64,000 nucleotides of DNA, taken from Turneriella sp. (GTDB taxonomy: Bacteria > Spirochaetota > Leptospiria > Turneriellales > Turneriellaceae). Made by a program: the position numbers and the translations under genes. Below, piece after piece: positions 38,650-47,710 of this stretch (position 1 is its first letter; the number at the start of each line of letters is the position of its first letter). The notes beneath the pieces are model-generated. The model was not told the origin of the DNA. It was given only the letters and a program-made list of their open reading frames with translations, and searched no databases. The stretch lies in the NCBI GenBank assembly GCA_019186965.1, contig JABARV010000021.1:49076-113075 (forward strand), given 5' to 3'.

Positions 38650-39528
38650 ATGAAGTCAAAGTTTCTCTCCATTCCTGCGCCGTACGGTAAGCTCTCGATG
38701 CAGGTCGCCGGCCTTGACGCGGGGGACGCGATTCTTTTTATACACGGTTGGCCCGATTCGCACGATACGTGGTCGCACCAAATGGAATATTTTTCTAAAA
38801 ATTACCGCGTTGGCGCTCTCGACCTTCCCGGCGTCGGCGGCTCGGATGCACCTACAGAGCGGGTCGGCTACCACATCGACAACATATTGCCGCTCATCCA
38901 AAAAGCCATCGAAGCACTGGGCGGAAAAAAAACACACTTGGTTGCGCACGATTGGGGCGCCATCATTAGCTGGGTTTTTGCCTCACGCCCCGAGTACGCC
39001 AAAGATATCGCATCGTACACAGCAATTAGCGGCCCCCACCCAGGTCTTGCGCGGGATTACCTTTTCTCACGCCTTAAATCGTTCGACCCCAAAAAAATTG
39101 CCGACGCATTACGGCAGATGGCGAAGTCTTGGTATATTTATTTATTCCAGTTGCCGTTTGTGCCCGACTATGTGCTCGGTAATTTTGGCCGCGCCGTATG
39201 GCCGCGAGCGCTCATCAAGGGTGGTGTGCCTGAAAATGACCCCATGCTGAGCGCGAGCAACGAAGAGATTGCACGTATCGCTGTAAATCCGCTCAATTTG
39301 TACCGTGAACTCATCCAAGGAAAATGGTTAGAGGTGCCCACGCGCATAGACACCAAAGTGCAGGTGATTATCCCCAAAGAAGATTTGGCGATTACTCCCG
39401 AAATTTATTCAAATGTGCTCGACGTTGCACCGCATGCGATAATGCATTATGTCGACGCAAACCACTGGGTGCAGCGTTCGCATGCGTCGCTCGTAAACCA
39501 GTACTTGGAAATGTTTTTTCGCCAATAA
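38650..39528 (+). CDS. alpha/beta hydrolase (epoxide hydrolase/dehalogenase-like)
   Basis: 292 residues. HGWPDSHDTW is the oxyanion-hole motif and AHDWGA (near 100) carries a nucleophilic Asp, as in epoxide hydrolases and haloalkane dehalogenases rather than esterases. The His is in NHWVQRSH near residue 276. The cap domain lies between about 135 and 215. Substrate unknown. Confidence 0.85.
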   Translation: MKSKFLSIPAPYGKLSMQVAGLDAGDAILFIHGWPDSHDTWSHQMEYFSKNYRVGALDLPGVGGSDAPTERVGYHIDNILPLIQKAIEALGGKKTHLVAHDWGAIISWVFASRPEYAKDIASYTAISGPHPGLARDYLFSRLKSFDPKKIADALRQMAKSWYIYLFQLPFVPDYVLGNFGRAVWPRALIKGGVPENDPMLSASNEEIARIAVNPLNLYRELIQGKWLEVPTRIDTKVQVIIPKEDLAITPEIYSNVLDVAPHAIMHYVDANHWVQRSHASLVNQYLEMFFRQ

Positions 39529-39557
39529 AAAAATTATCCGGTTACACAAAAAGGTAC

Positions 39558-39926
39558 ATGCAAACGCAAACGCTTAAGAGCGCAAAAGAGTGGGATGTAC
39601 TCTTCACCGAAAATAACAATTGGCGCGTAGGTGTATACCGTCCGCGTTTTCGCTCACGCGACGCAATTCGTGAGTTAGAAAAACACACCTGCCCCGAGGC
39701 GTTTCTTCTTGTTTCGGGAAGCATTACCCTTGTTTACCGCAGAGACGATGGCTCGCTCGCTGAAAAAAAATTATTGCCGATGGAGCTTACCGTTGTCACC
39801 GAGCCACACGCGGGTTTTTCACCAAACTTGGATGGTGTCGCGTTTGTCGTCGAGAACGCAAAGTTTACCACAACCTATACAGGTATAGATACACCCCAAA
39901 TAACACGTACTGTAAACGTCGGATAA
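39558..39926 (+). CDS. small cupin-like protein
   Basis: 122 residues from the ATG at 39558. The fold looks like a small cupin: strands FLLVSGSITLVYRRDDG and MELTVVTEPHAGFSPN, but the usual metal His pairs are not all present. Function unknown. It follows the hydrolase by 29 bp on the same strand. A longer frame overlapping the hydrolase is not supported. Confidence 0.6.
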   Translation: MQTQTLKSAKEWDVLFTENNNWRVGVYRPRFRSRDAIRELEKHTCPEAFLLVSGSITLVYRRDDGSLAEKKLLPMELTVVTEPHAGFSPNLDGVAFVVENAKFTTTYTGIDTPQITRTVNVG

Positions 39927-39932
39927 ATTTTA

Positions 39933-40439
39933 TTAAATTGCCGCCCGTTGTATATGCGTAAGCGGCACTGCAACTTGTAGCGATTTATTAAGCGCAGGAA
40001 AAACAACCAACACTGTTGCGTTTTTATGCTTTGCATCGACGATTGCTTCTCGCCCTCGAAATGGGCCTTCGGTAATTAAAATTTTATCGCCAATACGGAT
40101 TTCCTCTGTACTAACAACATTTATCGAATTTGCAAAATTTTCGAGGCTTAACCGTAAAATACCTATATCTGCGTCGGGGATAACTGCGGGAGAGTTTTCA
40201 AAGCTGACAAAGCGTACCGCGTGTGGTATACGTAAAACGCGGAGGAAATCTGCCTTTTCTTCTCTAAGGCGTACAAAAACATAAGAAGGGAAAAGAGGTT
40301 CTTCAACCCACTTAAAACGATCCGACCATTTTTTGCGGTGTTTCAAGAGAGGAAGGTATGCTTCGGTACCCAGTTTATTTAGTTGCGTACAGACTTTTTT
40401 TTCAGCGCGAGGGTTTGTATAAAGCGCGTACCAATGCAT
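39933..40439 (-). CDS. NusG-like (RfaH/LoaP-type) antitermination factor
   Basis: 168 residues: NGN domain from HWYALYTNPRAEKKV through FPSYVFVRLR, and a C-terminal KOW domain (IGDKILITEGPFRGREAIV). It is not beside secE or rplK, so it is a specialised paralogue of NusG, of the kind that helps transcribe long surface-polysaccharide or secondary-metabolite operons. Its target is not evident here. Confidence 0.85.
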   Translation of the reverse strand: MHWYALYTNPRAEKKVCTQLNKLGTEAYLPLLKHRKKWSDRFKWVEEPLFPSYVFVRLREEKADFLRVLRIPHAVRFVSFENSPAVIPDADIGILRLSLENFANSINVVSTEEIRIGDKILITEGPFRGREAIVDAKHKNATVLVVFPALNKSLQVAVPLTHIQRAAI

Positions 40440-40492
40440 GTGCCGAATTCAAGGTTAGCGAAACACCGCCAACCCTAAAAAGCAGATTATAC

Positions 40493-40521
40493 TTGACTTT
40501 ATATTTACGACTATTATAGTC
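40493..40521 (+). promoter_or_regulatory. promoter and palindromic operator of the toxin-antitoxin pair
   Basis: -35 TTGACT (40493-40498), 16-bp spacer, -10 TATAGT (40515-40520). The palindrome GACTATTATAGTC (40509-40521) covers the -10 box, a likely binding site for the antitoxin. Transcription would start at the ATG at 40527. Confidence 0.65.
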
Positions 40522-40526
40522 ATATT

Positions 40527-40805
40527 ATGAAAACCATGGTGTCTACAATAAAAACGAATTTAAGTTACTACTTAAACCAAGTAGCTTCCGGCGAACCAAT
40601 CGTTATTTTTGATCGCGACCGTCCCATTGCAACACTACAGCGCTATATACCCACCGCCAAAAGTTTAACGAGCCTTGTACGGCGTGGAATCATCCAACAA
40701 GGCTCGGCCAGCATTCCCGGCGAACTTATCCATCCTCCCGTTGACGACGGGTGCGAAATAAACCTTACCGATATACTTAGCGCCGAAAGAAACGAAAGTT
40801 ATTAA
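40527..40805 (+). CDS. Phd/YefM-type antitoxin
   Basis: 92 residues. KTNLSYYLNQVASGEPIVIFDRDRPIATLQ is the N-terminal DNA-binding fold of Phd/YefM antitoxins; the rest should bind the toxin. It probably represses its own promoter through the palindrome over the -10 box. The stop overlaps the toxin ATG (TAATG). An in-frame ATG at 40536 is an alternative start. Confidence 0.85.
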   Translation: MKTMVSTIKTNLSYYLNQVASGEPIVIFDRDRPIATLQRYIPTAKSLTSLVRRGIIQQGSASIPGELIHPPVDDGCEINLTDILSAERNESY

Positions 40806-41284
40806 TGGCAACAAAGGCGCCAAAACACAAACACACAAAAGAACCCAAAAAAGAAGTACGCTCTCTACGTTTTTTCGATACTTCTGCTATATTGCCATGG
40901 CTTCGCAAAGAACAGCACACAGAAAAAGTAGCTACTTTTTTTCAAAGTGGTGAGCCAATTTTTGTTTGGTGGGGTACTGTAACCGAAGCAGAAAGCGCAC
41001 TATCACGTTTAGAGCGTGAACACACCCTACATGCAGGGGATTTAGCGAGCGCACGTGGTCGCCTTAAATTGTTGCAAGAGAGCTGGCACGAGGTAATGCC
41101 GACAGTAATGGTAAAGCAGCTTGCCACTCGCCTTTTACGTACGCACGCGCTGCGCAGCCAAGATGCATTGCAACTTGCGGCCGCGCTACAGTTGGCAGAT
41201 GGTTTTCCGCAAGATATTCTATTTATTTCGTTCGAAGGGCGCTTGTGTGTCGCAGCCGAAAAAGAAGGCTTGCAAATACTTTAA
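40805..41284 (+). CDS. PIN-domain toxin (VapC-like)
   Basis: 159 residues after a basic N-terminal tail (Lys-rich, residues 1-18). FFDTSAILPWL carries the first catalytic Asp, VTEAESALSRL the Glu, RSQDALQLAAAL the third acid and LFISFEGRL the last block, so the RNase active site appears complete. Works with the upstream antitoxin; the target RNA is unknown. Confidence 0.85.
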   Translation: MATKAPKHKHTKEPKKEVRSLRFFDTSAILPWLRKEQHTEKVATFFQSGEPIFVWWGTVTEAESALSRLEREHTLHAGDLASARGRLKLLQESWHEVMPTVMVKQLATRLLRTHALRSQDALQLAAALQLADGFPQDILFISFEGRLCVAAEKEGLQIL

Positions 41285-41460
41285 CTTTCACATGCCTTGC
41301 TGATTTAGATAACGGCATTGATTATCAAACTACTCCTTGGTCAAACCCCATACCACGTACATCTGGCGATAGGTATACCGCTATGCTCACTGCCGTTATT
41401 AGAGATAGCGATACAACGAAAGCAGTAAGCATGGCAGATTTTACCTACACAGTTCCTTAA
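41285..41460 (+). pseudogene. possible C-terminal remnant of a lost gene
   Basis: A frame ending at 41460 reads like protein (DNGIDYQTTPWSNPIPRTSG and TTKAVSMADFTYTVP) but has no start of its own outside the toxin gene. It may be the tail of a surface protein cut off by the arrival of the toxin-antitoxin pair. Low confidence. The rest of the gap to 41518 holds nothing clear. Confidence 0.3.
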
Positions 41461-41518
41461 AATTGTATGTAATAGAAAAGAAGGCTTTTCGCCATATCTC
41501 GTAAGACGATGGCACCCC

Positions 41519-42637
41519 GTGGCGCTTTCGGTAAAAGAGGTCAAAAGTGAATTGCATAAGTTAAAAACATCTGTCGGTGAGCGCTTCAAAGAATTGAACC
41601 TTGAAGATGCCGAAGCAGAGCTAAACGACTTACGGCAAAAAATGGAAGATCCTTCGCTTTTTGCAGACGATAAAAAGGTCGACTATGTACGTAAGTTACA
41701 AACACGCATTGCATACTTAGATAAAAAAATAGGTGCGTGGAAAGATTTAATGGCCGAACTTACCGACGCACACGAGTACGCCGAAATTGCCGAGATGGAA
41801 AAGGCAGAAAACTTGGCCGGTGAAATCGAAAAGCGTTTAAACGATGCACGCACAGTTTTTGATAAACTTGATTTAGAAAGTCTGCTCACTGGCCCCGACG
41901 ATATGGCAAACGCATTTGTCAACATACACCCGGGAGCCGGCGGCACAGAATCCCAAGACTGGGCAGACATGCTTTTACGTGCATATTCGCGTTATGCAGA
42001 AAAAGAAGGTTTCGAGATAGAAGTGGTAGACTACCAAGAGGGTGAAGAGGCGGGGATTAAAAATGCAACGCTTTACATCAAGGGACCAAACGCGTTCGGC
42101 TACCTCAAAGCAGAAAATGGTATCCACCGCCTTGTACGGATTTCTCCCTTCGACTCTAATAAACGCCGGCATACTTCATTTGCCTCTGTACACGTTTCTC
42201 CTGAAATTTCAGATAGTGTAGAAGTGGAAATTTTAGAAAAAGATTTGCGAGTCGACGTGTACCGTGCCTCCGGTGCAGGTGGCCAGCACGTCAACAAAAC
42301 AGAATCGGCTGTACGTATGACGCATTTACCTACTGGTATTGTCGTGTCTTCACAATCGCAGCGCAGCCAAATCCAAAACAGGCTCACCTGCATAAAAATG
42401 CTCAAAGCACAACTCTACGAACGGGCACGTGCCGAAAAAGAAGCGGATATTGAATCACGCGCAGGTGAGCGTAAAGACATCTCGTGGGGAAACCAAATAC
42501 GTAGCTACGTCTTCCATCCGTACAACATGGTAAAAGATTTACGTACTGGGTACGAAACAGCACAGGTACAAAATGTTATGGATGGCGATTTATCGCCTTT
42601 CATCGACGCTTATTTACGCCAAACACCAAACAACTAA
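41519..42637 (+). CDS. prfB: peptide chain release factor 2
   Basis: Recognises UGA and UAA stops. 372 residues: the tripeptide SPF in VRISPFDSNKRR (near 212) identifies RF2, and GAGGQHVNKTES (near 255) is the catalytic GGQ loop. The frame is continuous from the GTG at 41519; the CTTTGAC programmed frameshift used in many bacteria to control RF2 is not seen. Heads a unit with the lipoprotein and permease genes. Confidence 0.94.
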   Translation: MALSVKEVKSELHKLKTSVGERFKELNLEDAEAELNDLRQKMEDPSLFADDKKVDYVRKLQTRIAYLDKKIGAWKDLMAELTDAHEYAEIAEMEKAENLAGEIEKRLNDARTVFDKLDLESLLTGPDDMANAFVNIHPGAGGTESQDWADMLLRAYSRYAEKEGFEIEVVDYQEGEEAGIKNATLYIKGPNAFGYLKAENGIHRLVRISPFDSNKRRHTSFASVHVSPEISDSVEVEILEKDLRVDVYRASGAGGQHVNKTESAVRMTHLPTGIVVSSQSQRSQIQNRLTCIKMLKAQLYERARAEKEADIESRAGERKDISWGNQIRSYVFHPYNMVKDLRTGYETAQVQNVMDGDLSPFIDAYLRQTPNN

Positions 42638-42645
42638 GGACTCCA

Positions 42646-43884
42646 ATGAAAAATCTATTTTTAAAACTAAAGCGTGGCAATATTAGCGGTACACTATACC
42701 TTGTTTTCTGTATCGTTTTTTTAGGACCATTATGTTGCAAAAGTGGGAGTATCGTTGATGCAAAAACAGGACGCCCCAAAGGTGCCCAAGGTGACGCTTC
42801 GAGTGGCTACTATTTTGACGATATTGCACGCTATTTGGGTGGATTTGAGATTCCCGCAGATTCAAAACTTAAACCCTTTACAGAAAATCCTGACTACGCA
42901 CTCCACCGCGAAAAGATGGCAGCATTCTGGAATAAAGTACGTACGCAAAATATAAATCCCGTAAAAGAGTGGCGCGACACCGTGCTTTATAAAAGCGACG
43001 GTGCGCCTGTTTGCCGCTCCGATCGTGCAGCATTTTATCCTTTAAGTGGCGCGGATATTATAAACCTCTATACGATGTGCCCGTACGCGAGCGAATACAT
43101 CATGGTTGCTTTAGAAAAAGCGGGCGATATTCCACACCCCGAAAAAAACTCGCCGCGCTATTACCAAGGTTTGCGTAACATGCGCTCGGTTATCAATAAT
43201 ATTGCCGATAGGAATTATTTCTTTTCTGCACACATGAAAACAAATATTGTAAAAAATACAGAGATTCCAGGAATCGCGCCTGTATTACTCGCCTTTACTT
43301 CTGGAATTGGCTGGCGTATTGTTACTATGGAAAAAATTTATTTGTCTCCTTCGGGTGGAGTTATTGTTGCACCAGAGCCAAATTCGGGAAACAGCACGCC
43401 CAGCGGTACTCCAGGCGGAGTTCGTATTTGGTTCCGTACCGACACCGATTCGCGCTTGCGTTCATTGACTTATATTGAACAATACCTCGATAGCGCAGCT
43501 GTTAGTCCCGATTATCCACTTACAAAATTTCTAGCACAAAAGCGTGGAGCTTTTATGATGTTAAAGGCAGCAGTGTATTTAATGCACAATAATTTTTACA
43601 ATAGTGTCCGCGATTTTTTTATCACGATTCCCGATGTTATCGTCCAAGATGACTCAGGCTTTAAATACACCTATTTACGCGACGCGTGGAACATCCAAAT
43701 CTATGGAAGTTTCACAGGACCTGCTATCCGTATGTCCGTGCGTCCCCAAAATCCCGTACAGCCTGAGCTTGCGAAATTTTATAAAGAACAAAAACCCCAA
43801 GAACTCCCTTTTAATTTTGGCTACGGTTCTTTAAGAAAACCCCCGCGTTCTAACCTCATGGTTGCACGCCGTAAGCAGGCATAA
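42646..43884 (+). CDS. lipoprotein of unknown function
   Basis: 412 residues. Basic N-terminus, hydrophobic core (LYLVFCIVFLGPLCC) and a Cys near residue 28-29, so probably a lipoprotein. The body is soluble with Pro/Tyr-rich stretches (NYPHPEKNSPRYYQ-type). No family recognised. AAGGA precedes the ATG; prfB ends 8 bp upstream and the permease starts on the base after its stop. Confidence 0.7.
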   Translation: MKNLFLKLKRGNISGTLYLVFCIVFLGPLCCKSGSIVDAKTGRPKGAQGDASSGYYFDDIARYLGGFEIPADSKLKPFTENPDYALHREKMAAFWNKVRTQNINPVKEWRDTVLYKSDGAPVCRSDRAAFYPLSGADIINLYTMCPYASEYIMVALEKAGDIPHPEKNSPRYYQGLRNMRSVINNIADRNYFFSAHMKTNIVKNTEIPGIAPVLLAFTSGIGWRIVTMEKIYLSPSGGVIVAPEPNSGNSTPSGTPGGVRIWFRTDTDSRLRSLTYIEQYLDSAAVSPDYPLTKFLAQKRGAFMMLKAAVYLMHNNFYNSVRDFFITIPDVIVQDDSGFKYTYLRDAWNIQIYGSFTGPAIRMSVRPQNPVQPELAKFYKEQKPQELPFNFGYGSLRKPPRSNLMVARRKQA

Positions 43885-45243
43885 ATGTCGACACTCAAAA
43901 GACAACTTGGTTTTTTCACTGCAGCGTTTACCGTTATAGGCTCAATGGTGGGCTCGGGAGTTTTTTTAACGAGTAGCGAACTTTATTTTGATTCACATTT
44001 GGAAAGTACTACAATTCTTGTGTTATGGATTTTGGGCGGCATAGTTGCCCTTTCTGGCGCACTGAGCTATTCCGAACTTGCGGCGGCATATCCCGAAGCA
44101 GGGGGAGAGTTCGCATACCTTAACCGCATCTTCGGAAAGCTTCCTGCGTTTTTAACAGGGTTTGTGTCGCTTACCGTCGGATTTTCTGCTCCAATTGCGT
44201 TTACCTCTCTTGTTATTGTAGATTTAACCTTACGCGGGTATGGGCAAATAACACACGAAGCGTTTAATTTTAATAATTTTCGCTACCAACTTTATGCTGC
44301 GTTTATCCCTGTTATTCTCGCTGCATTCCATATAGCACGCGTAAAAATTGGCGAAGGGTTGCAAAATTTTTTAACAGCAATAAAGACCTTGCTCGTTTTT
44401 GCAATTGCACTTGCGCTCTTTTTCGTCACATCTTCCCAAAGTGTCGCAACAATCCATCCTACAACAGGCGAGGTTGAAATTTGGAAATGGGGAAGCCTTA
44501 TCCTTTCGGTAATGTTTGCATACAGTGGTTGGAACGCTGCATCGTACTTGGGCGCAGAGGTAAAAAACCCTATTAAAAACTTACCACGCGCAATGATTAT
44601 CGGGACATTGGTTACGTGTATAGTTTACGTTGCGCTTAACTATAACTTTCTAAGGTTTGCAGGGTTAAACAAGGAAACGACGAGCCTTGCGGTGAATGCG
44701 TTTACTGCGCTTTTAGGTAGCATGGGTGGCGCTGTGCTTTCTTTTCTCATTGCGTTTTTTCTTGTTTCTTCTGTTTCTGCAGAAGTTATGATTGGCCCAC
44801 GCGTCTATTACGCAATGGCGGAGCAAGGACTCCTCTTTAAAAAACTTGCACAGGTACAACCACGCTTGGGAACTCCTGCATTTGCAATCCTGTTGCAATC
44901 AGGGTTAAGTGTTTTGTATATTTTATTTTTTGGTTTCGGGGGAACACTAAAGCTTCTTATCTTTATGGGGTTCGCACTCAGTTTTTTTCCATTTCTTACC
45001 GTATTCGGGCTTTTGTACGCGCACTATTTCAAAAGAAACGCAATTATTGCAAACCGTCCGTACCGCTCACCCCTTTTTCCGCTTTTTCCACTTTTGTACC
45101 TTACCGCTGCTGGTTTCATGATGATAGCGTCGCTCATTTATAAAACGAAAGAATCGCTTTGGGCTATCTGTGTCGTCCTTTTGGGGGCGTTGAGTTTTTA
45201 TGTCTGGCAAGCGTGGGAAAAAAGTAAAAAACTACGCTCTTAG
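43885..45243 (+). CDS. APC-family amino acid permease
   Basis: 452 residues, about 12 transmembrane helices. The unwound first helix is GSMVGSGVFLTSSE and the SYSELAAAYPEAGGEFAYLNR block follows, both typical of the amino acid-polyamine-organocation (APC/LAT-like) family. Substrate unknown. Ends directly against the convergent oxidoreductase gene. Confidence 0.88.
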   Translation: MSTLKRQLGFFTAAFTVIGSMVGSGVFLTSSELYFDSHLESTTILVLWILGGIVALSGALSYSELAAAYPEAGGEFAYLNRIFGKLPAFLTGFVSLTVGFSAPIAFTSLVIVDLTLRGYGQITHEAFNFNNFRYQLYAAFIPVILAAFHIARVKIGEGLQNFLTAIKTLLVFAIALALFFVTSSQSVATIHPTTGEVEIWKWGSLILSVMFAYSGWNAASYLGAEVKNPIKNLPRAMIIGTLVTCIVYVALNYNFLRFAGLNKETTSLAVNAFTALLGSMGGAVLSFLIAFFLVSSVSAEVMIGPRVYYAMAEQGLLFKKLAQVQPRLGTPAFAILLQSGLSVLYILFFGFGGTLKLLIFMGFALSFFPFLTVFGLLYAHYFKRNAIIANRPYRSPLFPLFPLLYLTAAGFMMIASLIYKTKESLWAICVVLLGALSFYVWQAWEKSKKLRS

Positions 45244-46215
45244 TTATCCCAAAAGCTCTACGTTTTGCAGTGCATCGAAAAAATGTGCGTTTGTAGGTGT
45301 GCCCAAAAGAGCGCTTTCGTAAAGTTTTATAAACGGGTTGCTGGCATAAGGCATTCGGGAATCTAAAACAAGTTTTGGTAAATCGTACGATTTAAAGTTT
45401 TTGTAATGCTTACTTAGGCGGATTTCCTCTGTTTCTAAAAAACCATTTCCGACACGAATTTTTTTTTCTGCAGTAAAAATTTCTAATTCTAAGTGGAATG
45501 CACCCACATTAAGGACGGTTTCTATAACGCCGCTAATTCCTGTTGCGTGTTCCAGATATAAAATATGCTGATTTTTTTTTAAAATTTTTTCAACGCCGGT
45601 AATGCTTCCGAAAAAAAATTGCGCCAAATCTAAAAGGTGTGTGGTGTCGTGCAGAAGCACACCTTCGTCCCCTGTTTTTTTATCGATGTAAAGACTCTTT
45701 CCTCCTGCAGCAAAAAGACCTCGGTACGTACGTGCATGGGCAATTTTTTTTTGGAGCGCAATATACTTAGGGTGGTAACGCCTTTCATAGTTAGGTAAAA
45801 TAACGCTTGTACTTTTTGCAATTTTTTTCCGAAGAAGTTTTGCTTCGCGCACACTCCACGCAACGGGTTTTTCTACTACAATCCGTGGAATTTTTGCGTA
45901 AAGGGCTTGGGTGAGTAAATCGTAATGCGAAGGCGTGTTTGTGGCGATAACGAGGAAATCTGGCTTGGTTTGGATAACGCGTTCTGGATTATTCAAAAAT
46001 TCAACATTTTTTAGAGAAAAAAATTTAGCCGCCGCTTTTGCATATTCAATCTGCGTATCGCAAAGAGTGGTGATTTGCGCCTTTTGCTTTTTTTGCCAGT
46101 AAAAAAGGGCGCCCAAATGCGTACACGGTTTGTAACGCAGGGTGTCTTTTTCAAGCATCCAAGCGATGCGGCCGCAGCCGATAACTGCTACTTTAGGTAC
46201 GTTCACGGGGTACAA
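45244..46215 (-). CDS. Gfo/Idh/MocA-family oxidoreductase
   Basis: 323 residues. Rossmann domain with VAVIGCGRIAW at the start and EKPVAWSVREAKLL (near 120), the conserved EKP of this NAD(P)-dependent sugar dehydrogenase family. The C-terminal beta-sheet domain is shorter than usual. Substrate unknown. The start overlaps the upstream membrane-protein gene by 23 bp. Confidence 0.82.
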   Translation of the reverse strand: MYPVNVPKVAVIGCGRIAWMLEKDTLRYKPCTHLGALFYWQKKQKAQITTLCDTQIEYAKAAAKFFSLKNVEFLNNPERVIQTKPDFLVIATNTPSHYDLLTQALYAKIPRIVVEKPVAWSVREAKLLRKKIAKSTSVILPNYERRYHPKYIALQKKIAHARTYRGLFAAGGKSLYIDKKTGDEGVLLHDTTHLLDLAQFFFGSITGVEKILKKNQHILYLEHATGISGVIETVLNVGAFHLELEIFTAEKKIRVGNGFLETEEIRLSKHYKNFKSYDLPKLVLDSRMPYASNPFIKLYESALLGTPTNAHFFDALQNVELLG

Positions 46216-47638
46216 AAAGGAATGCGGTAAGCCCTCCGCCTATAAACGCAACGACAAAAAGTTTTAAAACCCCAACGGCAGAAAAGCTCGGCAAAAGCTG
46301 CGCAAGATAGTTGGAAAAAGTTCCCAAAGGATGTTTTGTCGCCGATACGACTATAAAGAAAAGAAAAACCAAAACCACAAGGCGCATTAATTTTTTTCCC
46401 GTACTTGCGCGTTGAAGAGCAGAAAGAAGCATTAGACAACAAATTCCAAAAAGTGCAACCAGTGGATTTAAAAAAAGAGAAATAGTCAAAAAAAACAACG
46501 TCCACAGATGGATTCCTGCTCGGTTTAACTCTGCGCGAAAAATTCTTTTTTGTAAAAAGCGTAACGGTAAAAAAATAAGAAAAAAGAGAGCAACAAGAAA
46601 AATAATAAGTAACAGGTCGGAGTTAATCTGCGACAAAAGCGCTTTTGTAATCAAAAGATATACAAAAAAAGCGAGAGCGTAAAGAACCATCGTTGTGAGC
46701 GCAGGGGCAATACCTAATTTTTCTTTGAACGTCCCGACAGCATTGATAAAAGGTAAAAACCCAAGTAGCCAAAGTAGAAGAAGCGTTACAAAAAATCCAC
46801 CGTTGTAAAGTTGCAAATTTTTCCATAAATACAACGCAACAGGTTCTGTGGAAATGTCTACTTGTTTTTTATGGAGCAGAGGATGGCGCCAAAGTGGATT
46901 TTCGTTTATTTGCGCTTCTGGACTTTCTTCCCAAGCAGATTTTATTGAAAGCACAAGAGGTTTCTGGTTGTTTTTTGCAACCGTTGCCATAATATTAGCC
47001 CAATGCGTACGCTCGATAGATAAAAACGACGATTCAAAAAAAGACCGCAGATTAAGATTTTTTAAATGCCCCACTTTATTGTAATGGGAATCGAGCGTAT
47101 CTGTATCAAGTAGTATCGTATTTGGATTTTTTTCGTGCGATACTGAAGAGATAGCTTCATCCATATTACATTTTTTTCCAGAAAAGAAAATATACGCATC
47201 AAACGTAGCTTGCGGATGGTGCGCTGTTACATATTCTAAAAATGACAGCAAATGGAATACTGTATGTGTTTTGTTACCTTCCACAGGCGCAATAAAGCGG
47301 TATTTTTCCGTGCCGCTCTGCGAGAGGTGGAGCGTTACACAATCTGCGGTTTTTTCTTGTGAAAGCTTAACGCCTTTCTTTTTGTCCAAACGTTTTGTAT
47401 AACTATAAATTGTGTCGAACCTATCTTCTAAATTGGCCTCGCGCAAATCGTAAAAGAGAGACTCGGAATAATTGCGTGCGCCCACATTTATACTGGAAAT
47501 ATTTTGTGTTTGCACTCGCTCAACAGAGGTAAAAAAAACAATCCCTAAAATAACAAGTGCGACCACGCCCCAAATGGAATACGCCTGTGCCCACGGCGGC
47601 AATTTATGGCGGCGATGGAAAAAAACTTTTTTCGCCAT
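46193..47638 (-). CDS. multi-pass membrane protein with periplasmic domain
   Basis: 481 residues: one N-terminal helix (residues 20-40), a periplasmic domain (about 45-275) and some seven to eight C-terminal helices. The periplasmic part (TVFHLLSFLEYVTAHHPQAT, AYIFFSGKKCN, ILLDTDTLDSHYNKVGH) faintly recalls an inactive M28-type peptidase fold, as in GPI-transamidase-like proteins, but metal ligands are not clear. Function unknown. Confidence 0.65.
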   Translation of the reverse strand: MAKKVFFHRRHKLPPWAQAYSIWGVVALVILGIVFFTSVERVQTQNISSINVGARNYSESLFYDLREANLEDRFDTIYSYTKRLDKKKGVKLSQEKTADCVTLHLSQSGTEKYRFIAPVEGNKTHTVFHLLSFLEYVTAHHPQATFDAYIFFSGKKCNMDEAISSVSHEKNPNTILLDTDTLDSHYNKVGHLKNLNLRSFFESSFLSIERTHWANIMATVAKNNQKPLVLSIKSAWEESPEAQINENPLWRHPLLHKKQVDISTEPVALYLWKNLQLYNGGFFVTLLLLWLLGFLPFINAVGTFKEKLGIAPALTTMVLYALAFFVYLLITKALLSQINSDLLLIIFLVALFFLIFLPLRFLQKRIFRAELNRAGIHLWTLFFLTISLFLNPLVALFGICCLMLLSALQRASTGKKLMRLVVLVFLFFIVVSATKHPLGTFSNYLAQLLPSFSAVGVLKLFVVAFIGGGLTAFLFVPRERT

Positions 47639-47710
47639 ATCGAGGGTATGGAAAAATTAGGGAGTGCACGGCAAAGCAAAATACAGCAAATACCGTTAAA
47701 AGCGTGGAGC

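Noticed and set aside
39324..39557. Longer start for the cupin-like gene
   Set aside because: It overlaps the hydrolase gene in another frame; the ATG at 39558 suffices.
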